Notes: a model not told the origin generated them from the letters alone. DNA of 29,372 nucleotides from an uncultured Oscillibacter sp. (GCA_951800675.1 CATOKC010000030.1:1-29372), one strand, 5' to 3'. Shown: positions 6,803-14,411, counted from the stretch's first letter. Translations and numbers: made by a program.

Positions 6803-7951
6803 ATGGAGCTGTTCTGTGTGAAACCCACGGTCCACTATTTGGAGAGCTTCCATGCCTTCACGGAGGAATTCGCGCTGGCGGAGACAGACCTGATCCTGAC
6901 AGAAAGGGTCATTTACGACCGTGCGCTGGTGGGCGAGAAGGGCCTGAAGGCCCATGTGATATTAAAAGACGACTATGACCCGGCGGAGCCGAAGGAGGAG
7001 ACCGTCGACGCCATCCTAAAGGATATGGAGGGCCTGTCGGCGGAACGGATCATTGCCATCGGAGGAGGGAGCGTCATTGATATTGCCAAGCTCCTGTGTG
7101 TAAAGGACGCCTATCCCATCGGTCAAATCATCCGGCGGGAGCGGGACATCCGGCTGGATAAGACGTTGATTGCCGTCCCCACCACCTGCGGAACGGGAAG
7201 CGAGGTCACCTATGGCGGTGTCGTCACCATGCGGAGCACCGGATACAAGACGGCTCTCATCGATCCCGCGCTTACCGCCAACCACGCGGTCCTGATTCCG
7301 GAGCTGCTTTACAGTTTGCCGGACAGGGTGTTCTTCCATTGCGCGGTGGACGCCCTGGGTCACGCCATGGAGTCCTACGTCTCCAGGACCCGGGGAAACG
7401 AGATGGCCCGGGCGGTGGGTGCCCGGGCAGTCAAGCTTATTACAGAGGGCTGCGCCGGATGGCTGCTGGCGGGCGGGAGTCGGGAGGTCCGTAACCGTTT
7501 GACAAGCCAGTTCCTCACGGCCAGCTGCCTGGGCGGCATGGCGGTGAACAACGGCGGCGCCGGTCCAGTCCACGCTCTGGCCTATCCGGTGGGGGAGGTC
7601 TATCACATGTCCCACGGCGAGTCGATCTATCAGTTCCTGCCGGAGGTGTTTCTCCACTATGAGCGAACGGCGGACAGCCCGCTGTTGGCGGAGCTGCGGG
7701 ATATCATCCGCCCCGCCCTGGCTCCGGCGGGTATTCAGGCCCCATCCGTATTCCAAGGGCTGGAGGAGCTGATGAACGCTGTCTGTCCGGCCAGGCCCCT
7801 GCGTGCCTGCGGCATGACGGAGAACGACGTGGAGGGCTTTGTAGAGAACATATTTACGGCAAAGCAGCGGCTGCTGGCGGCGAGCTGCACGGAGTTTACC
7901 AGGAAGGACGCGGCGGACATCTACCACCGGAGGCTGGGCGGCAATCAATAA
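6803..7951 (+). CDS. Iron-containing alcohol dehydrogenase, 4-hydroxybutyrate-dehydrogenase-like
   Basis: About 382 residues of the Fe-dependent (group III) alcohol dehydrogenase family. IIAIGGGSVIDIAK binds the nucleotide, PTTCGTGSEVT follows, and the metal ligands appear in DPALTAN, DALGHAMESY, GPVHALAYPVG and MSHGES. The overall pattern, including FILTE/LILTE near the N-terminus, PLRACGM and the C-terminal QRLLAASCTEFTRKD, strongly recalls clostridial 4-hydroxybutyrate dehydrogenase, which interconverts 4-hydroxybutyrate and succinate semialdehyde with NAD. Another 3-5 carbon hydroxy acid is equally possible here. ATG 6803 (MELFCVKP) is preferred over ATG 6782 by comparison with that family and by an AAAGGG site before it. 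It follows lplA by about 40 bp. Confidence 0.82.
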   Translation: MELFCVKPTVHYLESFHAFTEEFALAETDLILTERVIYDRALVGEKGLKAHVILKDDYDPAEPKEETVDAILKDMEGLSAERIIAIGGGSVIDIAKLLCVKDAYPIGQIIRRERDIRLDKTLIAVPTTCGTGSEVTYGGVVTMRSTGYKTALIDPALTANHAVLIPELLYSLPDRVFFHCAVDALGHAMESYVSRTRGNEMARAVGARAVKLITEGCAGWLLAGGSREVRNRLTSQFLTASCLGGMAVNNGGAGPVHALAYPVGEVYHMSHGESIYQFLPEVFLHYERTADSPLLAELRDIIRPALAPAGIQAPSVFQGLEELMNAVCPARPLRACGMTENDVEGFVENIFTAKQRLLAASCTEFTRKDAADIYHRRLGGNQ

Positions 7952-7985
7952 TTATAAGTAATATTCTCTCATAATTGATATCTAT

Positions 7986-8014
7986 TTTACTTGCGAAAGC
8001 CTGAATGCTATACT
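7986..8014 (+). promoter_or_regulatory. Extended -10 promoter upstream of VOC protein 1
   Basis: TTTACT (7986-7991), a 17-bp spacer and TATACT (8009-8014) preceded by TGC, giving an extended -10. It implies a second start inside the block, after the Fe-ADH gene. Confidence 0.5.
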
Positions 8015-8068
8015 GAAACAAGCAAAAAGGGCTTCCCCGGAAGGGTAAAACGAATTGTGAGGCTGCGT

Positions 8069-8581
8069 ATGGAAAAGGCAAAGGCGGAACTTGTATTTCA
8101 GGTGGGGATGGTTGTCAACAGCGTGGACGAGGTCCTGGGAAACCTGAGGCGCTGCTTCGATCTGGAAGAGGACAGCGTCGTGGTGAAATCCACAAAGGAG
8201 CGAGCGGAGCAGGGCATCTTTGTTGAGAACACCTACAACGGCCGGCCGGTGGAATTCTATATCAAAACCGCGCGATTGAACTTCGGCGGCATCGACTTCG
8301 AGTACATCGAACCCCTGAACAAAGAGGGAGGGGACCCCTACTCCGACTGGCTCCGCGCCCACGGACAGGGTATTCACCACATCAACCTGAAGCTGAAGGA
8401 CCGGAGGGTCCTGGACAGGATGATGGAGGAGTGGAATGTTCGGCCTCATCTGGTGGCAAAGGAGGGGGGACTGGCCCTGGAGACCTATGACTTCCGCCAG
8501 CTGTTTGGCTTCATTGGGGAGCTGGGCGACATGGTGGTGGGCCCTATGGCAAAAGCATACTACGAGGAAAAAGCTGATTAA
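8069..8581 (+). CDS. VOC-fold (glyoxalase/methylmalonyl-CoA-epimerase-like) protein 1
   Basis: 170 residues with two beta-alpha-beta-beta-beta halves. The N-terminal strand FQVGMVVNSVDE and the mid-protein GQGIHHINLKL are the standard VOC marks. Likely metal ligands are Gln11, Glu78 (DFEYIEP), His104 and Glu151 (GELG); a Gln replaces the more usual first His. VOC proteins catalyse epimerisation, isomerisation or ring-opening through metal-bound enolates, methylmalonyl-CoA epimerase being one example. The substrate here is unknown; the two sister VOC proteins in the block suggest related substrates. ATG 8069 is chosen because the homologous start in the paralogues is a few residues before the QVxxVV strand. 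The upstream TTG extension lies within the promoter. Confidence 0.75.
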   Translation: MEKAKAELVFQVGMVVNSVDEVLGNLRRCFDLEEDSVVVKSTKERAEQGIFVENTYNGRPVEFYIKTARLNFGGIDFEYIEPLNKEGGDPYSDWLRAHGQGIHHINLKLKDRRVLDRMMEEWNVRPHLVAKEGGLALETYDFRQLFGFIGELGDMVVGPMAKAYYEEKAD

Positions 8582-8604
8582 TTTTTGAAAGGAGACAATA
8601 CAAA

Positions 8605-9396
8605 ATGGGCAGAGTACAGGATAAGGTCGCGATTATCACCGGAGGCGCAAAGGGCATAGGCTTTGTGGCGTCCAATACCTTCAGTAGGGAAGGCGCTTCC
8701 GTAGTCATCGTGGATATGGACGCCGTGGCGGCGGAAAAGGCCGCCGAGGAGATCAAGAGCAACGGCGGAAAGGCCATCTGGGTTGCCGCGGACCTGACCA
8801 AGGAGGACGAGCGGAAGCGTATCTTCACCGAGGCGGTGGAAGCCTTTGGCAAAGTGGATATCCTGGTCAATAACGCCGGCTGGGGCTGCAAGCTGCCGTT
8901 CCTGGAGACGGACGCCGCCTCCTTCGACCGTTCCATCAATCTGAATATGCGGGCTACCTATTGTATGATTCAGCTGGCCTGCAAGCAGATGATCGAGCAG
9001 GGAACCGGTGGGAAAATTGTCAGCACCGCCTCCACCGCCGCCTTCCAGGGGGAGCGGAACAGCTCCATCTACGCCGCCACCAAGGCCGGCATCATCGCCT
9101 TCTCCCGGGCCATCGCCCTGGAGGTGGGTGAATACGGCATCAATGTCAACTGCGTGGCGCCGGGATTCACCCGGACCAACAACAACAGCCACATTCCCGA
9201 CAGCATCGATGAAAACTTCCTGGGCATCACCCCCACTAAACGGATCAACCAGGCTCAGGATATTGCCAATGGCTATCTGTTCCTCTGCTCTGAGGAGGCC
9301 CGCCAGATTACGGCCCAGGTCCTGCCCATCGACGGTGGTTTCTCCGGTACCCGCGCCATGCAGGCCAGCCAGAACGCCTCCATGCAGGTGAAGTAA
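8605..9396 (+). CDS. Short-chain dehydrogenase/reductase (FabG-like, NAD-preferring)
   Basis: 263 residues of the classical SDR family. The Rossmann motif TGGAKGIG is at 12-19, an acidic residue (Asp37, VDMD) at the end of strand 2 points to NAD(H), NNAG is at 89-92, Ser143 lies in TAST, and the catalytic Tyr156-Lys160 is YAATK. It ends with a 16-residue polar tail rich in Gln/Ser. It would oxidise or reduce a secondary alcohol or keto group of the pathway intermediate. It begins 24 bp after VOC protein 1 behind an AAAGGAG site and ends 15 bp before TIM barrel 2, so it shares their transcript. It could be annotated as 3-oxoacyl-ACP reductase by homology, but the context argues for catabolism. 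Confidence 0.88.
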   Translation: MGRVQDKVAIITGGAKGIGFVASNTFSREGASVVIVDMDAVAAEKAAEEIKSNGGKAIWVAADLTKEDERKRIFTEAVEAFGKVDILVNNAGWGCKLPFLETDAASFDRSINLNMRATYCMIQLACKQMIEQGTGGKIVSTASTAAFQGERNSSIYAATKAGIIAFSRAIALEVGEYGINVNCVAPGFTRTNNNSHIPDSIDENFLGITPTKRINQAQDIANGYLFLCSEEARQITAQVLPIDGGFSGTRAMQASQNASMQVK

Positions 9397-9411
9397 ACGG
9401 ACTGCGCCATC

Positions 9412-10239
9412 ATGGGACAACAGCTTGGCATTTGCGAATGGTCGTTCCCCGTCTCCGGGCCGCTGGCCATGCGTTTGGCGGCGGAGGCTGGTTATGACGG
9501 CATGCAGATCGGAGAAGCGGGCGGCAGGCTGATGGGATACCCCCTAAACATTCGCCGGGTGCAGGAACTTTACCGGGAGGAGGCGGAGCGCTGCGGCCTC
9601 CAGCTCCACTCCCTGAATCTGGGCGCCCTTCTGGCGGAAGGTACCTTGAATGACCGAGAGGACACGGAGCGGGGCGGCTGGGCCAGAAAGAGTCTTTCCA
9701 ATGGCTTCGCCGCATGCGAGGCGCTGGGTATCCGCACGGTTGTGATCACCGTGGAGCCCCCGACGGAGGATGCCTTCGCGAATGTGGTCCGCCACCTGCG
9801 GTTTGCTGGGGAACTAGCGAGGGAGTCCGGAGTTGAGATCGCCATCGAGTCGGCGCGGCCTGTGGAAGAGATCCAACGACTCCTAGACGAGCTGGGCACA
9901 GAGGCAAAAGTCTGCATGGACCTCCTCAATCCGCTGCGCTTCGGCACCGGCGTTCCCCAGGAGCAGATACGGCTTCTCGGTAGAGAGAGAATCAGCCACT
10001 TTCACATGAAGGACAGCGTGCGCGCTCTGTTTCAGAGGGGCCAGCGGGGCTGTGTCCTTCTGGGCCAGGGCGACGCGGGCTACAGGGAGTCCGTGGAGAT
10101 CATCCGGGAAATGGGCTTTTCCTGCTGGATGATTACGGAAAACTACTACCATCTGCCGCCGATGAACGACGGGGAACAGGACTTTACCGCTCTGGCGGCT
10201 GAGGACCTGCATACGCTGAGAGCGTCGTTCCCCTCCTAA
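9412..10239 (+). CDS. Sugar-phosphate isomerase/epimerase-like TIM barrel 2
   Basis: 275 residues, the same TIM-barrel family as the gene at 4908 but clearly diverged. The metal ligands are retained: Glu in AIESARP, Asp in CMDLLN, His in SHFHMKD and Glu in MITENY. The residue matching His70 of barrel 1 (SIHLY) is Asn here (SLNLG), and DTHN has become DLLN, so substrate contacts have probably changed. It is the last gene of its transcript, followed by a hairpin at 10257. There is no strong ribosome site, and the start lies 15 bp after the SDR stop, which suggests translational coupling. Confidence 0.78.
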   Translation: MGQQLGICEWSFPVSGPLAMRLAAEAGYDGMQIGEAGGRLMGYPLNIRRVQELYREEAERCGLQLHSLNLGALLAEGTLNDREDTERGGWARKSLSNGFAACEALGIRTVVITVEPPTEDAFANVVRHLRFAGELARESGVEIAIESARPVEEIQRLLDELGTEAKVCMDLLNPLRFGTGVPQEQIRLLGRERISHFHMKDSVRALFQRGQRGCVLLGQGDAGYRESVEIIREMGFSCWMITENYYHLPPMNDGEQDFTALAAEDLHTLRASFPS

Positions 10240-10256
10240 AAACGACTGGCATGAGA

Positions 10257-10290
10257 AGGGTCCCGCCGGGCGTCAGCCTGGCAGGACCCT
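10257..10290 (+). terminator. Imperfect terminator hairpin after TIM barrel 2
   Basis: agggtcc (10257-10263) pairs with ggaccct (10284-10290), one mismatch follows, then about seven further pairs close a short loop. Only TTT follows, so termination is probably partial. It splits the block into two transcription units. Confidence 0.6.
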
Positions 10291-10362
10291 TTACCGTGTC
10301 TGCGGCCGCCTGATTATAACCAGTGGATATATTTCAGTATTCCATATGGTGTTTTGCACATT

Positions 10363-10371
10363 TGCTATAAT
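10363..10371 (+). promoter_or_regulatory. Extended -10 promoter upstream of VOC protein 2
   Basis: TGCTATAAT is a perfect extended -10 (TG-N-TATAAT) 64 bp before the VOC protein 2 start and right after a terminator hairpin. I see no good -35, as is usual for extended -10 promoters. Confidence 0.55.
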
Positions 10372-10434
10372 ACTGGTAAGATTTTAGCAAGCAATCTATT
10401 GGTTTTGCATGAATCAAAAAGGAGGAACAGGAGT

Positions 10435-10905
10435 ATGGTGCGGCGAAAAGAGTGGATGAAGCAAATTTTCCAGGTCACCATGGTGGTGGAAAACCTGGAC
10501 GAGACCCTGGAGAACTGGAAACGGCTGGTGGAATTTGACACGGCCTCCATCAAAACCGGCGAGACACCTCCGGATGCGCGGTGCGTTTACCGAGGAAGGG
10601 CTGTTCAGTGCCCGGTGAAATACGCCGTGTTCGATTTGGGCGGCGTGGAGATGAAGCTAGTGGAGCCGCTGAATGGAGTGGGCCCTTATGCCGACAGCTT
10701 GAAAAAGGGCGGCCCGGGGATACACCATTTAGGCTTTTATACGGAGGACTACGGTGAGCTGCTGGAACGCTGTCAGACCCGGGGAGAACTGCCGGTCTAT
10801 GAAGAGACCAGCGGTGGCAGAAACTACGCCCTCTATGATTTTACCGCTGGAACCGGAATGATAGTGGCGCCTTGGGACCACATGGAAGGCCCCTGCGCTA
10901 GATAA
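10435..10905 (+). CDS. VOC-fold protein 2, apparently lacking one metal ligand
   Basis: 156 residues. The VOC pattern is clear from IFQVTMVVENLDE, VEMKLVEPLN and GPGIHHLGFY. Compared with VOC proteins 1 and 3, Gln13, Glu72 and His98 are kept, but the C-terminal Glu (GELG or IEYG in the sisters) aligns to Ala145 (MIVAPW). Metal binding may therefore be weakened or lost. ATG 10435 is selected because GGAGGAACAGGAG directly precedes it; an earlier ATG at 10354 overlaps the promoter. The stop is followed within 12 bp by the start of TIM barrel 3, the paralogue that has lost its metal site. Confidence 0.72.
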   Translation: MVRRKEWMKQIFQVTMVVENLDETLENWKRLVEFDTASIKTGETPPDARCVYRGRAVQCPVKYAVFDLGGVEMKLVEPLNGVGPYADSLKKGGPGIHHLGFYTEDYGELLERCQTRGELPVYEETSGGRNYALYDFTAGTGMIVAPWDHMEGPCAR

Positions 10906-10916
10906 GGAGGGCTGCC

Positions 10917-11828
10917 ATGGGAAATGTAAAATTTGGCGCATGTGAATACAATTTCCCCGTCTGGGGTTCTCTGGCATTGGAAATGGCCCACGAGGCTGGC
11001 TTTGATGGTATCGAGATCACGGACGGAGGCGGCTACCTCCAGCCTCACCCTATGAACAAGGGCCTGTTTGTGGAATACGAGCGACTGGCGCTAAACCTGG
11101 TTCGGTTGGATGGCTTCCCGCTGACAGATCGGATCATTCAGGAGGATTATCTGGAGGCACAGGCCAAGACCGGCACGCGGATCACTGGCATATACCTCTA
11201 CTTCCTGAATAGCCAAGGTTTTGTGAATTGTGACAATAAGACTCTCCAGGGTCAGGACGCCCTGAAAACCATCAAAAACGCGATCATCGCGGCTTCTCAG
11301 ATGGGGGTTCCCTTGGTCTGTGTCCCAACGAAGGGGATGTTTGGCGTGGCTAAGAACGCCTACGCCCTGCAAAAGCTGGAGTATGCGGTCCAGGTGGGAA
11401 AGGAGTACGGCGTACGGATCGCCAACTCCTTCGACACCAGTCTGGCCCGGGAGCTGGAGGTCATTGACCGTCTGGGCGGCAGTCTGAAGGCGGACTTCAA
11501 CACCATCGACCCGGTGGTCTGCGCCCAGGGGGACCCGGTGGAGATGATCCGGGCGCTGGGCCGAGAACGGATCGAGCAATTCAAAATCAGGGACCTGAAG
11601 GCAGACCGGGAGGGCTTTCTTACCAGGGAAACCAGTGGCGACGCGTTGCTGGGCCAGGGAGACGCCCCCTGGAAGGACTGCGTACAGGCGGTGAAAGAGA
11701 TCGGCTTTGAGGGCTGGGTCATCAGCGACACGCCCTTCAACAGCGCCGCACTGCGCATAAACGGCGAGGATTATGTGTCCCTGGCAAAAAAGGACGCGGC
11801 CATCCTGCGGGACGCATTCAAGGGATGA
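10917..11828 (+). CDS. TIM barrel 3: sugar-isomerase-like pseudoenzyme with the metal site lost
   Basis: 303 residues, clearly homologous to the TIM barrels at 4908 and 11843 (same FG.CEYNFPVWGS.A start and the LGQG and NGEDYVSLAKKD endings). Every position that binds metal in barrel 1 is changed: Glu148 to Ser171 (IANSFD), Asp172 to Asn195 (DFNTID), His200 to Lys223 (EQFKIRD) and Glu248 to Asp271 (ISDTPF); His70 is Tyr93. A segment of about 23 residues is inserted after residue 48. The frame is open throughout with normal codon use and a GGAGG ribosome site, so it does not look like decay. It may be a structural or regulatory partner, or a metal-independent enzyme. It starts 12 bp after VOC protein 2 and ends 14 bp before barrel 4. 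Confidence 0.78.
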   Translation: MGNVKFGACEYNFPVWGSLALEMAHEAGFDGIEITDGGGYLQPHPMNKGLFVEYERLALNLVRLDGFPLTDRIIQEDYLEAQAKTGTRITGIYLYFLNSQGFVNCDNKTLQGQDALKTIKNAIIAASQMGVPLVCVPTKGMFGVAKNAYALQKLEYAVQVGKEYGVRIANSFDTSLARELEVIDRLGGSLKADFNTIDPVVCAQGDPVEMIRALGRERIEQFKIRDLKADREGFLTRETSGDALLGQGDAPWKDCVQAVKEIGFEGWVISDTPFNSAALRINGEDYVSLAKKDAAILRDAFKG

Positions 11829-11842
11829 AGGGAGGCGGAAGC

Positions 11843-12682
11843 ATGTCAAGATTTAAGTTCGCGGCCTGTGAGTGGACGTTCCCCTGCTGGGGCTCCACGG
11901 CGGTAAGGATGGCTCACGAGGCCGGTTTCGAGGGGGTGCAGCTGGGAGATGTCGGCGCGGTGATGCACGCCCATCCGTTGCGGGACAAGCGTGTCCAGGA
12001 ATACTATCTGGAGGCCGGCGCCAAGTACGGCGTCGAGTTTCCCCAGATTCATCTCTACACCCTGGGGCATCTAGGCTTTTACCGCAGTCCTTTTGACTCT
12101 CCAGAGGGGAAAATTTGTCAGGATATCATCAAAAACGCTGTGATCGGCGCCTCGGAAATGGGCGTTCCGGTGGTTATCATTGACAGTATGCGCATGAACA
12201 ATCCCGCGAAAAAACGGCACGCCCTGGACATGGCCAAGTTTGCGGTGAAGGTAGGGGCGGACTATGGAGTCAACATCGGCATGGAAACGGACATGACCCT
12301 GGAGGACCACTTTTCCTTTCTGGACGAGGTGGGTGGAAACCTCAAGCTATGCTTTGACACCCACAATCCCTGTATGTATGGGACAGGCTATCCGCCGGAC
12401 ATGATCCGCGCCCTGGGGAGGGACCGGATCGACCACTTCCACATCAAGGACAACGGTGGAGATGAGCGGGGGTTTGTCACAGTGGAAACGCCTTTGGTGG
12501 AATTTGGCGCCGGCGTTACCTTCTTTGAGGAAGCGGCTCAGGCGGTCAAGGATATCGGCTTCAGCGGTTGGATCGTGTCGGAAAATATGTATTTCCAGCC
12601 GGCGCTGAAGCGGGACGGCGATTACGTGGAGGCCGCTAAAAGGGACGTGGCGGCGCTGCGGGGAGTTTACGGCGTGGACTGA
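11843..12682 (+). CDS. Sugar-phosphate isomerase/epimerase-like TIM barrel 4
   Basis: 279 residues, the closest paralogue of barrel 1. Glu148 (GMETD), Asp172 (CFDTHN), the His of DHFHIK, the Glu of VSENMY and His70 (QIHLY) are all present, so it should be metal-dependent and active. ATG 11843 is chosen because GGGAGG precedes it at the right distance; the ATG at 11825 overlaps the previous stop and lacks its own site. The near-identical core and spacing with barrel 1 suggest a duplication followed by limited specialisation, perhaps for the two epimers of one substrate. It is followed after 23 bp by VOC protein 3. Confidence 0.8.
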   Translation: MSRFKFAACEWTFPCWGSTAVRMAHEAGFEGVQLGDVGAVMHAHPLRDKRVQEYYLEAGAKYGVEFPQIHLYTLGHLGFYRSPFDSPEGKICQDIIKNAVIGASEMGVPVVIIDSMRMNNPAKKRHALDMAKFAVKVGADYGVNIGMETDMTLEDHFSFLDEVGGNLKLCFDTHNPCMYGTGYPPDMIRALGRDRIDHFHIKDNGGDERGFVTVETPLVEFGAGVTFFEEAAQAVKDIGFSGWIVSENMYFQPALKRDGDYVEAAKRDVAALRGVYGVD

Positions 12683-12705
12683 CGCCGGGGGAGGAAAGGA
12701 TTGCT

Positions 12706-13251
12706 ATGACGAAACTGAAAATGGATCTGGTCTGTCAGGTGGCGGTGGTGGTGAACAGCCTGGAAGAGGGACTGGCGGCATTCCGGGAGATCTTTGGGTT
12801 TGACGAGGACTCCCTGAGCTTCTCCGATTCCAGGGACGCCTATGCTGAGGGACGGCTGAAAAACGTGATGTACAACGGCGTCGAGGGGACGTATCACTAT
12901 TTGCAATATAATTTCTACATGGGTGGCATGGACATCGAGATGTTTGCGCCCACGCCTGGCTATGAGGATGAATCCAATCCCTTCACCGACTTTCTGAGAA
13001 CCAACGGAGGACCCGGCATGCACCATCTGAATATCCGGCTGGTGAACCGACAGGAGGGCGTGAACTACCTGGAAAAGGACCTGGGCTATGTTCCAATGTA
13101 CGATGTGACCCATTTGGGGCGAAACTGCAAATACTACGATTTTCGCAAGGAACTGGGCCTGGTCATTGAGTACGGAATGCGGGTAGTGGGGCCCCGGGCG
13201 TCCATGAGCGGGGAAGAGATTGCGAAGCTGACGGCTTACAGGGAAGCGTAA
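12706..13251 (+). CDS. VOC-fold (glyoxalase/epimerase-like) protein 3
   Basis: 181 residues. The VOC strands are LVCQVAVVVNSLEE and GPGMHHLNIRL. Likely ligands are Gln11, Glu78 (MDIEMF), His107 and Glu155 (LVIEYG), matching VOC protein 1, so this copy should bind metal. The C-terminal tail (SGEEIAKLTAYRE) is longer than in its sisters. A GGGAGGAAAGG site precedes the start, 23 bp after TIM barrel 4. TIM-barrel/VOC pairing is known in one characterised setting: QsuB-type 3-dehydroshikimate dehydratases fuse the two folds in one chain. Whether the separate proteins here form complexes is inference. Confidence 0.75.
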   Translation: MTKLKMDLVCQVAVVVNSLEEGLAAFREIFGFDEDSLSFSDSRDAYAEGRLKNVMYNGVEGTYHYLQYNFYMGGMDIEMFAPTPGYEDESNPFTDFLRTNGGPGMHHLNIRLVNRQEGVNYLEKDLGYVPMYDVTHLGRNCKYYDFRKELGLVIEYGMRVVGPRASMSGEEIAKLTAYREA

Positions 13252-13274
13252 TCAAAAAGGGGAGGTTTTATAAT

Positions 13275-14336
13275 ATGAAAGCGATTTTATACAAAAAGGG
13301 TGGACGGGCCAACGCGTCATTCACGGAGGTCCCCGAGCCGGCAGTTGGTCCCAGCGACGTACTCATCAAGGTCTATGCGAGCTGCATCTGCCGCCCTGCG
13401 GACTGCGCCCACGACGGCGGCTACTCCGTGTTCGGCAAGTATCCTCTGATCCCGGGCCACGAGTACGCTGGGGTTGTGGAAGCGGTGGGCAAGGATGTAA
13501 CCCGCTTTAAGGCCGGTGACCGGGTCACCGCCGACGCCAACAAACCCTGTGGAAAATGCTACTACTGTATGCGCGGAGAGGTGCGTTTCTGCGAAAACAA
13601 CACTGCCTATGGACAGGTCTTAAACGGTGGCTTTGCCCAGAAGGTGTCGGTGGACGAGAGCTTGGTGTACCGGGTCCCCGACGGCGTTTCCCTGCGAGCG
13701 GCGTCCATGACGGAACTGGTGGGCTGCGCCTATAATGGTGTGGAGGTGGCCGGCTTCAGCACCTCCGACGAGGTGCTGATCCTGGGCTGCGGCGCCAGCG
13801 GCATGCTGCTGACCCAGTTCGCGAAGCACTCCAACGCTTCCGGAGTGGCTGTCGTTGACTGCGTGCGGTCCAAGCTGGACCTGGCGGCGAAGCTCGGCGT
13901 GGACACGGTGCTGGTGGACAAAAACGACTACAGCAAGCACGAGGCTGTGCTGAGGGAGAAATACCCCCACGGATTTGACGTCATCATCGATGCCACCTCT
14001 GATTCCGAGCTGATTACCCGGTCCCTGGACCTTTTGAAGCGGGGCGGCCGGTTTGTCAATTACTCTTTTGTGAACAACACGGACATCGCCAAGCCGGTGG
14101 AGATCAACCCCAGGCTGTTTGTGACCAGGGAGCTGTCTTATCTGGGCGCCAGCTTCCAGCATTTCAAGTTTGAGCAAAGCCTGCGGGCCATCGAGTCCGG
14201 CAAGGTCAACTGCGAGGAGCTGATCACCAGCGTTCTGCCTCTGGAGGGCTTCTTCGAGGGAATGGACAAGGTCTGGAACGACCCGGAAACCATCAAGGTA
14301 CTGCTGGAGCCCAACGGCTCCTCCGAGGGGCTGTAA
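13275..14336 (+). CDS. Zinc-dependent medium-chain dehydrogenase 1 (threonine/sorbitol dehydrogenase-like)
   Basis: 353 residues of the MDR alcohol-dehydrogenase family. The catalytic zinc region has Cys39 and GHE (His62, Glu63). The structural zinc lobe is CGKCYYCMRGEVRFC (Cys92, 95, 98, 106). The nucleotide fold shows GCGASG. Polyol, threonine and sugar-phosphate dehydrogenases have this architecture, so it likely oxidises a secondary hydroxyl of a sugar-derived intermediate with NAD(P). It closes the second transcription unit, starting 23 bp after VOC protein 3 behind a GGGGAGG site. A GC-rich hairpin follows the stop. Annotation beyond family level would be guesswork. Confidence 0.88.
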   Translation: MKAILYKKGGRANASFTEVPEPAVGPSDVLIKVYASCICRPADCAHDGGYSVFGKYPLIPGHEYAGVVEAVGKDVTRFKAGDRVTADANKPCGKCYYCMRGEVRFCENNTAYGQVLNGGFAQKVSVDESLVYRVPDGVSLRAASMTELVGCAYNGVEVAGFSTSDEVLILGCGASGMLLTQFAKHSNASGVAVVDCVRSKLDLAAKLGVDTVLVDKNDYSKHEAVLREKYPHGFDVIIDATSDSELITRSLDLLKRGGRFVNYSFVNNTDIAKPVEINPRLFVTRELSYLGASFQHFKFEQSLRAIESGKVNCEELITSVLPLEGFFEGMDKVWNDPETIKVLLEPNGSSEGL

Positions 14337-14364
14337 GCCATGGCGTGCACCATCCGCAAATGGC

Positions 14365-14411
14365 GCGGGCTCGGCTGCGTGCCGGGGAAGGGTTCGAAGC
14401 CCCTGGCCCGC
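14365..14411 (+). terminator. GC-rich hairpin after Zn-dehydrogenase 1
   Basis: gcgggc (14365-14370) pairs with gcccgc (14406-14411) around a second internal gggg/cccc hairpin. No T run follows, so it is a weak candidate terminator. Confidence 0.35.

Noticed and set aside
4908..12682. C-glycoside deglycosylase (DgpBC/DfgAB-like) system
   Set aside because: The barrels share the fold with DgpC-type subunits, but no partner of the DgpB type or Gfo/Idh/MocA oxidoreductase is present; the partners here are VOC proteins.
4908..14336. myo-Inositol (iol) catabolic operon
   Set aside because: IolE/IolI-like folds occur, but inositol dehydrogenase, IolC and IolD are all missing.
14390..14404. gggttcgaagccc resembles a tRNA T-arm
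   Set aside because: No acceptor, D or anticodon arms can be formed around it; a GC hairpin explains it better.
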